Source: Candidatus Nanopelagicales bacterium
GTDB taxonomy: Bacteria > Actinomycetota > Actinomycetes > S36-B12 > UBA5976
Direction: 5' to 3'
Assembly (NCBI GenBank): GCA_030831445.1
Contig: JAURLB010000032.1
Coordinates: 1-9,033, forward strand
Length of the DNA stretch: 9,033 nt
A program made the position numbers and the translations under genes. Position 1 is the stretch's first letter; the number at the start of each line of letters is the position of its first letter. The notes under the pieces are model-generated. The model did no database searches, was not told the origin of the DNA, and saw only the letters and a program-made list of their open reading frames with translations. Below, piece by piece: positions 1 through 6,977 of this stretch.

Positions 1-220
1 CTGCGGTCAACCCGTCACCATCTGGCAAAACTAGATCAACGATAATCAGATTGGCATCTTTGATAGTTGTCAAAAGAGAACTATTGAAAACAGAAATTGT
101 TGAGAATTCATCAATGACATTGACGTCGTCTTGCCCAGACAACCACTCAACCAACAGCCCTCGAAGCATTTCTTCGTCCTCGAGGATCACCGCAATATTG
201 GCTTTGGTCATGATTGACAT
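1..220 (-). CDS. Response regulator, receiver domain (partial, C-terminus beyond left edge)
   Basis: The first 73 codons of a response regulator can be read on the minus strand. The receiver fold is clear: the acidic pair D15/E16 in AVILEDEE and the phosphoacceptor D62 in IIVDLVLPDGDG. The spacing and the VDLVLPDGDGL block resemble NarL/FixJ-type regulators, so a C-terminal LuxR-type HTH is likely but lies outside the window. The ATG at 220 overlaps the TGA of the upstream PAS-receiver gene (TGATG), which suggests translational coupling and one operon. An internal ATG at 211 (MTKANIAV) is an alternative start; neither has a convincing Shine-Dalgarno. It is the best candidate for the DNA-binding output of this cluster, because no other protein here shows an HTH. 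The receiver call is firm; the output domain is inferred. Confidence 0.88.
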   Translation of the reverse strand, partial: MSIMTKANIAVILEDEEMLRGLLVEWLSGQDDVNVIDEFSTISVFNSSLLTTIKDANLIIVDLVLPDGDGLTA

Positions 221-1263
221 CAATCTACAGACTTCTCGATAGCGATGAGGGCATCCTCTATTGTGAACGGTTTTTTGAGTATGTCGTAATTTTCGTGGCG
301 CCGAATGCGCGGTATCGATGTTGCGTAACCAGTCATATAAACGATATGAACGTCATTATTGAGAATTTTCAATTGGGCCGCAAGATCTCTCCCATTTTCA
401 TCACCAAGTCGGATGTCAATGAGAACTACATCCAACGGATGTGACTCCGCAATAGCCATTGCGTCAGCGATTGAAGTGGCTGTCAAAACTGTCATTGAAC
501 GATCGGTCAATAAGTCGGAGAGAATTTCGAGTAGGGGTAAATCATCGTCAACGAGGAGAATTCGATTTCGTATTTGATTCGCATTCAATCGGTCTTCATC
601 AGTTACAGACTTGTCGGCCTGATCGTTCGTTGAGACAGACGACATGTTGATTCGGTTGTTTGCAATGTTCGTTAAATTCTTAGCAATGTCCTTCAGAGAA
701 TTCAAAGGCTCGCTATTTTGTGTAAAATCCGAAGGACTAATTTTTTGCAGCATGCCGGGCAAAGTGGCCAGCGCATTATTAAGTTGACTTGCGATGTCGC
801 CCGCAAAGTTAGCAACTGCATGATTCTCTCGAATTTTAAAGTATTGTTCCCAGTTTGCATTTTCGGCTAATTCGTCATAGCCCACATGGACTTCAATGAG
901 CCGGTACCTCACCGCACCCAAATCGTCTGCAAGATCATGGATATAGATGTATGACGTGAACTCCGTTGAGTCAGAGCGACGAAATTTAATAAAACCCTCA
1001 GTTGGGATAGGAAACACGTCGCCTGTGGGCTGCATGTTTAAAACTCGAAGGTATTCAGCAGAGTTAGTTTGAAACGTGGAGTAATCAATATCGGAAATGA
1101 AGTCAAAGACGGTAACTTCGTCCAATTCCGTCATACTCATAGTTTTGAACAATCGACGAATAGCGCTATTGGCATAGACAAATTTCTGGTTGCTTGTGCT
1201 CCAGATAGCTATTGGAACTGCAAAATAATCCAAGATCTCAGTGTTCGGTAACTTGAATTCCAC
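220..1263 (-). CDS. PAS - degenerate kinase dimerisation segment - receiver protein
   Basis: This 347-aa protein appears soluble, with no TM segment. Residues about 8-125 look like a PAS sensor (AVPIAIWSTSNQKFVYAN). Residues about 148-205 form two predicted helices resembling a DHp domain. The H-box-like stretch FAGDIASQLNNALATL (153-168) aligns with the GIAHDFNNLL box of hybrid kinases, but Ser159 occupies the phospho-His position, and no HATPase domain follows. Residues 233-345 are a canonical receiver: D239-D241 acidic cluster, phosphoacceptor D283 (VVLIDIRLGD), T311 (VYMTGYA) and K331 (ILKKPF). It therefore looks like a hybrid kinase that has lost its catalytic half and acts as a phosphate receiver or scaffold. 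The start is GTG 1263; an in-frame stop just upstream excludes a longer form. No Shine-Dalgarno is seen. TACTAT at 1274-1269, five bases before the GTG, could be a -10 for a leaderless transcript. Confidence 0.88.
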   Translation of the reverse strand: MEFKLPNTEILDYFAVPIAIWSTSNQKFVYANSAIRRLFKTMSMTELDEVTVFDFISDIDYSTFQTNSAEYLRVLNMQPTGDVFPIPTEGFIKFRRSDSTEFTSYIYIHDLADDLGAVRYRLIEVHVGYDELAENANWEQYFKIRENHAVANFAGDIASQLNNALATLPGMLQKISPSDFTQNSEPLNSLKDIAKNLTNIANNRINMSSVSTNDQADKSVTDEDRLNANQIRNRILLVDDDLPLLEILSDLLTDRSMTVLTATSIADAMAIAESHPLDVVLIDIRLGDENGRDLAAQLKILNNDVHIVYMTGYATSIPRIRRHENYDILKKPFTIEDALIAIEKSVD

Positions 1264-1386
1264 AGGGAATAGTATGCCTCACATAATTGACATAGACGAC
1301 TGATAAGTCTGATCTTGAGGGATAACCCTCTACTTGAGAAATGTTAGACGTATTAAGAATTATTATTGTTCAAGTAGTGTGCTTGT
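1264..1386. promoter_or_regulatory. Divergent promoter/operator region of the two-component cluster
   Basis: This 123-bp spacer separates the divergent PAS-receiver and receiver-kinase operons. It holds GAGGG-ATAA-CCCTC (1317-1330), a perfect 5-bp inverted repeat. It also holds an 8-bp perfect inverted repeat, CTACTTGA (1330-1337) with TCAAGTAG (1370-1377), whose arms are 32 bp apart. TAGTGT (1375-1380) lies 6 bases before ATG 1387 and fits TANNNT -10 spacing for a leaderless transcript; it overlaps the right arm. TACTAT (1274-1269) plays the same role for the minus-strand gene. A TTGACA at 1287-1292 has no good -10 partner at 16-18 bp. The sites are directly visible; their regulatory role is inference. 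Confidence 0.4.
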
Positions 1387-1857
1387 ATGACTCCGGCGGA
1401 ATCAACGAAAGACAAGTTCCGCGTCGCCATTCTTGAAGATGATCCCTATTTCATGGATTTATTAGTTGATGTTTTTGAGAAGAGTGGAAAGTTTGAGGTG
1501 CTAGCCAAATTTACGAACATCGAAGATTTGGTAAAAGAAATACCAGTTTTTATGGAGAGATTCATCAGTCACCCAGAGGAGTATCCAAATCTCCTATGTA
1601 TGGACATTCTTGCTGGCCCTTCGGCTGATTTTGGAATCGACGCCATCAACGGAGCCTCGTTCTCGTTGTATCTCAAGAAAGCGGAAGTGAAGATCGCAGT
1701 GGTTTTAATTTCGTCTTTAAATTCCGCACATATGACAACGCTGATAACTAATAACTTCCCTGGGTTCTTGTATTTACAGAAAACATCCAAGATCACTGAT
1801 GAAGTAATCATCGAAACTGCGTTGCAGGCGATACAAAGTATGAAGGAGTACCAATGA
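1387..1857 (+). CDS. Stand-alone receiver-domain response regulator
   Basis: This 156-aa protein consists of one receiver domain and little else. The acidic pocket is E17-D19 (AILEDDPYF), the phosphoacceptor is D73 (NLLCMDILAG), the switch serines are S109/S110 (VLISS), and the conserved lysine is K132 (FLYLQKTSK). The alpha5-end sequence is NarL-like. No HTH or enzymatic output domain follows, so it should act by protein contact or as a phosphate shuttle, like CheY/Spo0F-type proteins. Compared with a classic receiver it carries extra residues between beta2 and beta3 (about 50-68). An upstream in-frame TAG at 1375-1377 fixes ATG 1387 as the start. There is no Shine-Dalgarno; a TANNNT element at -12 suggests leaderless translation. 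Its TGA overlaps the kinase start (ATGA), so its likely phosphodonor is the next gene product. Confidence 0.87.
   Translation: MTPAESTKDKFRVAILEDDPYFMDLLVDVFEKSGKFEVLAKFTNIEDLVKEIPVFMERFISHPEEYPNLLCMDILAGPSADFGIDAINGASFSLYLKKAEVKIAVVLISSLNSAHMTTLITNNFPGFLYLQKTSKITDEVIIETALQAIQSMKEYQ
1843..1848 (+). promoter_or_regulatory. Shine-Dalgarno of the NarL-type histidine kinase gene
   Basis: AAGGAG lies 5 bases before ATG 1854, inside the end of the receiver gene. It is one of the two clear ribosome binding sites in the window and contrasts with the first genes of the transcription units, which lack one. Confidence 0.75.
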
Positions 1858-2720
1858 AGCCTGTTTCTCGGATCAAGTTTGACCCTTATCTACTAGTGAT
1901 ATTACTAGTTCCTTTTTGCGCTCTTTGGTTGCCGCTCCATCACTTCGTTAACGCCGAATTTAATGGAACATTTGTAAACGCGATGCTATTTGTGATTCTT
2001 GTGATGTTGATCGTATTGGCTGTGCGTAAGAGGAGGAATACCGTATTAGAGGTTGAGAGTCTTGCCTTCGAGCTTAATGCTCGAATTCTTGAACTCGAAT
2101 CGTCTCACGATTTGGTAACCCGAATTGATATCGAAACGAGAAGAGAGGTTGGGGTTTGGTTGCACGGTGAAGTTCAATCGTTCCATTTAGCTATGGCGAG
2201 ACGCATGCGGTCCGGAGATGTGAATGGGCGAGACTTAGCTGATGAGATGGACAAATTTAGTGAAGAGACAATTCGTGCATTCGCGCATCAACTTTATCCA
2301 CCTGTGTTGGAAGTCTCTCTCGATTTGGCTCTCAGAGACTTGTTAGAAGGTCGAGCGACGTATCAGACAAGTAGCGCTCTCTCAATTGAAGATTACACAT
2401 TGCAAGATTTACGAATTTTGCCTTTTCGTATCCGTTACATCCTTTACCGAATTATCGAAGAGTGCGTACTTAATGCCGAAAAGAAATCGTCCACGAAACA
2501 CATCAGCGTGGAGTTAAAACTTGAAGATGATTTCATCGAATTGAATGTTACGGACGATGGTGGTCCGGTGCCAGAGCCTTTGGTGCGAGGGCTCGGAACG
2601 CGTTTGATTAATGACTATCTTGCGTCAGTTGGTGGCAACTTTCATCTCACCACTTTTGGGCCCGGTGCACGTTTGACAGCCCAATTTCAACTGAGAGAAA
2701 AGTCGCTTCAGGAGAAATGA
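1854..2720 (+). CDS. Two-TM NarL-type sensor histidine kinase
   Basis: This 288-aa membrane kinase has two hydrophobic segments (about 12-29 and 43-57) joined by a short loop, then RKRR as a cytoplasmic stop, a coiled-coil-like linker (about 62-95) and a HisKA_3-type dimerisation helix. The phosphoacceptor is H104 in VWLHGEVQ; the residue after His is Gly rather than the usual Asp/Glu. The HATPase domain keeps the N-box (EECVLNA, N207), the G1 box (DDGGP, D235) and the G2 box (RGLGTRL, 245-251). It should therefore be active. There is no sizeable extracytoplasmic sensor, so it probably senses the membrane, a partner protein or a cytoplasmic signal. It overlaps the receiver gene by 4 bases (ATGA) and is followed after 6 bases by the 407-aa kinase-like gene. 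Likely targets are the adjacent receiver and the partial NarL-like regulator at the left edge. Confidence 0.88.
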   Translation: MKPVSRIKFDPYLLVILLVPFCALWLPLHHFVNAEFNGTFVNAMLFVILVMLIVLAVRKRRNTVLEVESLAFELNARILELESSHDLVTRIDIETRREVGVWLHGEVQSFHLAMARRMRSGDVNGRDLADEMDKFSEETIRAFAHQLYPPVLEVSLDLALRDLLEGRATYQTSSALSIEDYTLQDLRILPFRIRYILYRIIEECVLNAEKKSSTKHISVELKLEDDFIELNVTDDGGPVPEPLVRGLGTRLINDYLASVGGNFHLTTFGPGARLTAQFQLREKSLQEK

Positions 2721-2726
2721 AGTAAA

Positions 2727-3950
2727 ATGACCTTCGGTGTCGCTCAACTCATAAGAGAAATGGTTTTACTGAGAGACGAATCAGAGTATTTGGACTCGTA
2801 CCTCTTTCGAACCGCTTTTGCGCAGGGCGCCAGTGGTGCGCTTTTGATTTTAAAGACGGAAGAACTCCAGGCATCTCAGGTAAAAACCGAAGAGTCGGGT
2901 TTTGTCAAATGTTTTTCAATCGGCTTCGAGATGGATTTGTTTGCTGCGACACTCACCTCATGGAACAAGTTTTTAGAGAGTCGGCTTAAATATGGGTTTG
3001 AAGAAGATCTCGATTACTTTGAGGCAACTTGCATCGAAAGTACATCAAAGGAGCAAATCTTTTATTATGGGCATGCCCTACGAGATGGCCTCGGAGAAAA
3101 TTGTGGCTGTGTCATCTATTCGTCAACTACGGCTTCAAATCATGAACGTATGCACTCTCTCATTGGTGGTTTCACGCCCCTCTGTTTAGCCCGACTCATG
3201 GCTCCAGCTCAGGCACAATGGATTAGTGAATTTGAAAAAAGTTTTCAAGTCGCCCACATTAATCAATCTATATTTCCAATATTCGGGGATATTGTTAGGA
3301 CTTTGGGCCATGAAATCAATAATGTACTGGCCACTATCTCTTTGCAGCTACAGAGTCTGAGCCACAACAGCGAAAGTTCGAGCTACGTACAAACGGGGGT
3401 TACTCGATCTCTCCAAGCGGTTCAGCGCATTGATCGCTCAGTCGAAGTTTTGGAAGCCTTCAGTTCAATCGTTTTGAATAAAAGCAACACTTCTTTTTTG
3501 GAAAGCTACGTCACGGCTACTTTTACGACTTTGACCACCCATTTTCCTAAGCAGTTTTTAACTGTCTCAGTTGATCAGAATCTTGAGTTGGATACACCAA
3601 TCGCACTTGATGGTCCTTGCCTATTGTTTTTGATTCATAACTTCCTACGAACCTCGTATATCGTGACACCAGAAATTAGTGATGACCCGTTAATTGCCAA
3701 TTGTGTTATTGGAAAATGCAGCGAACATTTGAATTGCGCAACGCTTTCGATCAGTGCGCTACTTGGGCCTGCTATTGATCCTGTTATGGACTTTATTCGT
3801 GCCTACTCGGGCCACAAAATCGGGGGGCCACTTGCTCCACCAGTAATTACTGTGATGAATGCTGCGAAAAAACTTGGTGCAGAATTTAAGGTGCTGAGAA
3901 AATTCGATGAAGTAACACTCGAATTACATCTTCCACTCGAGTCCTCGTAA
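2727..3950 (+). CDS. Histidine-kinase-like protein with intact H-box and degenerate ATP site
   Basis: This 407-aa protein looks soluble. Residues about 1-165 have no clear motif and could be a GAF-like sensor. Residues about 180-250 form a DHp-type helical hairpin with a good H-box, TLGHEINNVLATI, phosphoacceptor H195. Residues about 290-405 follow the HATPase layout: an N-box remnant (FLIHNFLRTS, N305), then ISALLGPAIDP where kinases have DxGxGI, then KIGGPLAPPVI where kinases have GTGLGL, ending in a normal strand ELHLPL. The Asp that contacts adenine is missing (Leu at that position) and the G2 glycines are largely lost. It probably cannot bind ATP in the usual way and may work as a histidine phosphotransferase, as Spo0B and ChpT do. 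Start ATG 2727 lies 6 bases after the kinase stop; the nearest GGAG (2711-2714) is 12 bases away, so translation is probably coupled. Confidence 0.8.
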   Translation: MTFGVAQLIREMVLLRDESEYLDSYLFRTAFAQGASGALLILKTEELQASQVKTEESGFVKCFSIGFEMDLFAATLTSWNKFLESRLKYGFEEDLDYFEATCIESTSKEQIFYYGHALRDGLGENCGCVIYSSTTASNHERMHSLIGGFTPLCLARLMAPAQAQWISEFEKSFQVAHINQSIFPIFGDIVRTLGHEINNVLATISLQLQSLSHNSESSSYVQTGVTRSLQAVQRIDRSVEVLEAFSSIVLNKSNTSFLESYVTATFTTLTTHFPKQFLTVSVDQNLELDTPIALDGPCLLFLIHNFLRTSYIVTPEISDDPLIANCVIGKCSEHLNCATLSISALLGPAIDPVMDFIRAYSGHKIGGPLAPPVITVMNAAKKLGAEFKVLRKFDEVTLELHLPLESS

Positions 3951-3966
3951 AATTTTGAAGCGTTGG

Positions 3967-4908
3967 CTATTTGGAATTCACGAAAGAAGATGTCGCTTGT
4001 GGAGTTCTGACCGCAACTGGAATGACATCAAGACTTCCAGCGCCAGATCCAGACCACTGCATCAAGGTATTGCCATTTAAATCTCTTGCCGCGTAGACCC
4101 ATGATTCATTCACGGTATTGATTGTCAACGTTTGTGTGATCTTTGGCGTATTGCCATCGTAGACATCAATGTGCACCGTGTCGTTGAGTGCACGCATTGC
4201 AATGGGAAGAAGGGTGTGTCCACTTTCCCCTTGATAGATACCTAGTGTGGACGTTGCCCCACTTGTTATTGATTCGCCAATCAAATCAATCAAATCGGAG
4301 GGTTGCAACTCCCGAGTTCGTTGACTTTCTGCGGACACAGCAGGAAGAATCTGTGTACCCCACCAATAAGAAATTTGCTGTGCGAGTTGGTCCTTGGTGA
4401 GGTCGCTCGTGTTGCCGAGATGCAGACCATTTCTCTTTTCATTAAAAAGTTTGCTTGCCAGAACCACCATTCCTTCGCATCGGCCGTCGGCAAGACGTTC
4501 GTTCATTGCTAGTGCAAATGAGGATGCAGATGGGTAGGGGTCACAGGTTGTGGATGATGAGTTTTGGCGACAAATCGAATCGGATCCAAATATAGATATC
4601 AGGAGCGCAATGCTCTCGGCAGAGGTTGGTAGAGATTCAGTCCAGTTTGAGAATTGAAAACCATCTACTTCCGGATTAAATCCTGAAGTCAGGGTTGCTG
4701 GCAACGGATTGACCTTCTTGTTGACGACTTTTTGCGTCAGGTTCGGTGAGGTGGCTAGGTCTGTACCTGTGTGATCAAACGGCGTCAGCGTCCGAGCTAA
4801 AGCCTGGCTGACTGGGGAAAGGGCAACAATCACGACTCCGAGGAAAACAAGAAACTTCTTTTTGAAGCGCGTGTTTTGTGAAGCACCACGGGACATCACG
4901 GAAATCAT
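3967..4908 (-). CDS. Secreted protein with papain-like cysteine peptidase signatures
   Basis: This 313-aa exported protein begins with a signal peptide: basic RFKKK, hydrophobic core about 19-31, likely cleavage near SQALA. The mature part contains GRCEGMVVL (C144), then SGHTLLPIA (H231), then VYDGNTP (D251). This order and spacing resemble papain-like folds with a CxGM nucleophile, a GH(A/T) histidine and a YD(x)N acid. The family is not recognised and peptidase activity is inferred only. Two further cysteines, C113 and C122, may form a disulfide. The region between Cys and His is helical and includes YWWGTQ. The start at ATG 4908 is supported by the signal peptide; AGGG lies 8 bases upstream, or TAGGGT (4921-4916) could be a -10 for leaderless translation. 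It lies downstream of the subtilase gene on the same strand and converges with the kinase operon, 16 bp between stop codons. Confidence 0.72.
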   Translation of the reverse strand: MISVMSRGASQNTRFKKKFLVFLGVVIVALSPVSQALARTLTPFDHTGTDLATSPNLTQKVVNKKVNPLPATLTSGFNPEVDGFQFSNWTESLPTSAESIALLISIFGSDSICRQNSSSTTCDPYPSASSFALAMNERLADGRCEGMVVLASKLFNEKRNGLHLGNTSDLTKDQLAQQISYWWGTQILPAVSAESQRTRELQPSDLIDLIGESITSGATSTLGIYQGESGHTLLPIAMRALNDTVHIDVYDGNTPKITQTLTINTVNESWVYAARDLNGNTLMQWSGSGAGSLDVIPVAVRTPQATSSFVNSK

Positions 4909-5072
4909 GAGGGATACCCTACGCGACTTTCGAGTTAGCCCTGATGGCTACATCTTGTTTCATGCCAACTAGTTCGGCAGATTTACCCTAATTCTTAAGG
5001 AGAAGATTGGAAATAGTCAGCATTCACCTGCTTACAGGTCTGAGCAAGGCTGTTTGAGCAACGCCGGTTGGG
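4909..5072 (-). promoter_or_regulatory. 164-bp leader/spacer between the subtilase and papain-like genes; possible structured RNA
   Basis: Read on the minus strand, this spacer holds ACCTG-TAAG-CAGGT (5039-5026), a perfect 5-bp hairpin running into TGAATGC. A second element further on reads CAGGGCTAACTCG (4941-4929), and AGGG-ATA-CCCT abuts the ATG. The CC-stem-GG plus TGAAT arrangement and the late CAG..CTAAC element loosely recall the c-di-AMP (ydaO-type) riboswitch, and CGTTGCT near the 5' end can pair with AGTCGCG near the 3' end with one mismatch. The conserved GGGGAA and exact GTCAGCTAACC blocks are absent, so this is only a candidate. TAGGGT at 4921-4916 could instead be a -10. No T-rich terminator follows the subtilase stop. 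Confidence 0.22.
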
Positions 5073-6845
5073 CTATTTGCGGGCAGTAATTGAGTTTGAA
5101 GCAAGCGACACAGGGCTTCGACCGTACGCATTTATTGCTTGAACTCTAAAGGTGTATGTGCGTCCAGAAGTCAGGCCCGAAACAGTGGCAGCTGTTGTGG
5201 TCGCACCACTCACGGTGACAGATTTAGCAACGGTGGTGGTTCCATTGAGATAGGCGGTCACTACATGACTCGTGATCGGGCTCCCGCCGTTTACTCCCAG
5301 TGTCCATGTCACCCTTGCCGTTCTGTTGGCAGATGCAAGGGCAGTAACCAAAAGTGGCGCAGACGGTGCACTTGGAATTGTTGCGTTCACCAAAGTTGAA
5401 GCGATTCCATCTCCTGCAGTACTTATTGCCCGAATAGACACCGAATACGTTGAACCATTTGTCAGACCACTGACAACGATAGGTGAAAGCGTGCTCGCTG
5501 GTGATCGAGTGAGCCATGTAACACCACCATCAAGGGAATATTTGTAGTTTGTGATGGGGGATGTACCTGCTGACCCAGCAGTGAATTTGATGGAAAGTGA
5601 GCCCGAACTCGGGGTAATTGTGATGGCGGTTGGTGCACTCGGTGCAACTGGTGTAACAGCATCGGGACCGGAAGGTGTTCCACCCAAAGGATCAAGATAC
5701 AAAAGGTAATTGGGTGAGCCTGTTCCTGGACCAATGACCACATTCGGTGTTGCCGCTGTTCGCAGCATGGAAGCAATTTGCGAAACAGTAGAACTGGGAT
5801 AGCGACCGAACAATACGGCCGCAACACCAGCAACATGCGGGGCGGCCATGGAAGTGCCAGAGATAGTACTGATAGCGGCCGAGCCGCCTATCCATGATGA
5901 AGTAATTCGTGAGCCCGGCGCAAAAATATCTAGGCAAGGACCGTAATTTGAGTAGGAAGATCGTGAATCAGTTGTTTCACCTGTCGAGTATTGACCAGTG
6001 GCCCCAACGGTGAGTGCATTCGTTGCGCGAGCTGGCGAGGTATTACATGCGTCAACATTGCTGTTACCTGCAGCGACGACCATGACAATTCCGTCGTTAA
6101 TCACGTTCTGAACTGCTGTATCAAGAGCAGTGCTGGCACCACCACCAAGGCTCATGTTGACAACAGCTGCTTTGCCTGAAATGTGGTGGGCGACTATCCA
6201 ATCAAGTCCAGCAATAACCCCCGAATTTGATCCTGAGCCGGAACAGTCAAGTACCCGAACAGGAATGAGAGTGGCCGATTTTGCGATTCCGTATGTTGTG
6301 CCTGCAGTTGTTCCAGCAACGTGTGTGCCATGGCCGTTGCAGTCATTGGTGCCATTTGAGTCTGCGATTGACGAGAATCCAGCAGCGAGGCGACCAGTAA
6401 ATTCAGTGTGTGATGCATATATCCCTGTGTCAACGATGTACGTGTCAACACCACTTCCTTGAGCGGTAGCGGTAAAGGTTGAATTTAAAGGCAGGGAGCG
6501 CTGATCAATGCGGTCTAAGCCCCACGAAGGGGTGGGACTCTGGGTGTCTACTGCAAACATTTGTTGGTCAGGCTCAACCGACAATACGTTCGGATTGTTT
6601 CTCAGCCGAGCCACCTCTGAATTTTTTATTCTCACGCTGAGGCCGTTGAGAACGTGAGTAAAGCGTCGTTCTGTTCGTCCACCTGCACGTGAGATGTCAG
6701 CCTCAATGCTCGACGACCCGTTTGGTCCTTTGAGCACAACTATGTATGAACCTTCAGATTGATTTTGCTGAGCAAAGACATTGTTGGGTATCGAAGTAAG
6801 TGAGAAAAAGGCAACAATGACGACAAGAAAAGAAGTGCGCTTCAT
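5073..6845 (-). CDS. Secreted S8 subtilase (proteinase K-like) with I9 propeptide and two FN3 domains
   Basis: This 590-aa secreted serine protease opens with a signal peptide (1-25, cleavage about VFA/QQ). An inhibitor_I9 propeptide follows (about 31-98). The catalytic domain (about 105-385) carries D139 (IVDTG), H172 (GHGTHVAG) and S332 ([11 protein letters not shown]), with oxyanion N261 (VVAAGN). The [12 protein letters not shown] opening is typical of the proteinase K/aqualysin branch. Two fibronectin type III domains (about 402-490 and 493-588) end the protein, probably for surface or substrate binding. The frame stays open to a TTG at 6908, but ATG 6845 is chosen because it starts the signal peptide. 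No Shine-Dalgarno is seen; TAGCCT (6858-6853) could be a -10 for a leaderless message. Cysteines at 169, 201, 267 and 304 could form disulfides. It is divergent from the sigma factor gene. Confidence 0.95.
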   Translation of the reverse strand: MKRTSFLVVIVAFFSLTSIPNNVFAQQNQSEGSYIVVLKGPNGSSSIEADISRAGGRTERRFTHVLNGLSVRIKNSEVARLRNNPNVLSVEPDQQMFAVDTQSPTPSWGLDRIDQRSLPLNSTFTATAQGSGVDTYIVDTGIYASHTEFTGRLAAGFSSIADSNGTNDCNGHGTHVAGTTAGTTYGIAKSATLIPVRVLDCSGSGSNSGVIAGLDWIVAHHISGKAAVVNMSLGGGASTALDTAVQNVINDGIVMVVAAGNSNVDACNTSPARATNALTVGATGQYSTGETTDSRSSYSNYGPCLDIFAPGSRITSSWIGGSAAISTISGTSMAAPHVAGVAAVLFGRYPSSTVSQIASMLRTAATPNVVIGPGTGSPNYLLYLDPLGGTPSGPDAVTPVAPSAPTAITITPSSGSLSIKFTAGSAGTSPITNYKYSLDGGVTWLTRSPASTLSPIVVSGLTNGSTYSVSIRAISTAGDGIASTLVNATIPSAPSAPLLVTALASANRTARVTWTLGVNGGSPITSHVVTAYLNGTTTVAKSVTVSGATTTAATVSGLTSGRTYTFRVQAINAYGRSPVSLASNSITARK

Positions 6846-6977
6846 GTTCGTCAGGCTAACAAGCGTTGCACTTGGCTGCCAGATTTGATTGTGAGGGACT
6901 TCCCTCAAATATTTTGAAAGACTTCGAAAAAATATTTTCTACTAGAATTTTGCATCGCCGAGAGACATAATTGAGGA
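6846..6977. promoter_or_regulatory. Divergent promoter region of the subtilase and ECF sigma genes
   Basis: This 132-bp spacer contains the perfect palindromic element TGAGGG-ACTT-CCCTCA (6892-6907), 47 bp upstream of the subtilase ATG. On the plus strand CATAAT (6966-6971) matches 5 of 6 bases of a -10 hexamer and ends 6 bases before GTG 6978. On the minus strand TAGCCT (6858-6853) ends 7 bases before ATG 6845. An AT-rich block (about 6907-6950) includes TAGAAT (6943-6948). No good -35 was found for either direction. Promoter and operator roles are inferred. Confidence 0.4.

Noticed and set aside
1287..1292. Perfect TTGACA -35 hexamer in the divergent spacer
   Set aside because: At 16-18 bp spacing the downstream bases (around TGATCT) are not a credible -10, so it was not called as a promoter.
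3951..3966. Bidirectional terminator between the converging genes
   Set aside because: The 16-bp gap and adjoining codons show no stem-loop with a T-tract on either strand.
4931..4952. Fluoride-riboswitch-like CTGATGGCTAC on the plus strand
   Set aside because: The 5' half and pseudoknot partner were not found, and no plus-strand gene follows; the region opposes the 3967-4908 gene.
5462..5836. Long alternative-frame ORFs inside the subtilase, surface protein and kinase genes
   Set aside because: Their translations have no motifs, are low in complexity or proline/serine-rich, and lie wholly within strongly supported genes in other frames.
6846..6908. TTG start at 6908 extending the subtilase by 21 residues
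   Set aside because: The extension lacks a Shine-Dalgarno, would run through the TGAGGG-ACTT-CCCTCA palindrome, and would put 21 non-hydrophobic residues before a textbook signal peptide that begins at ATG 6845.
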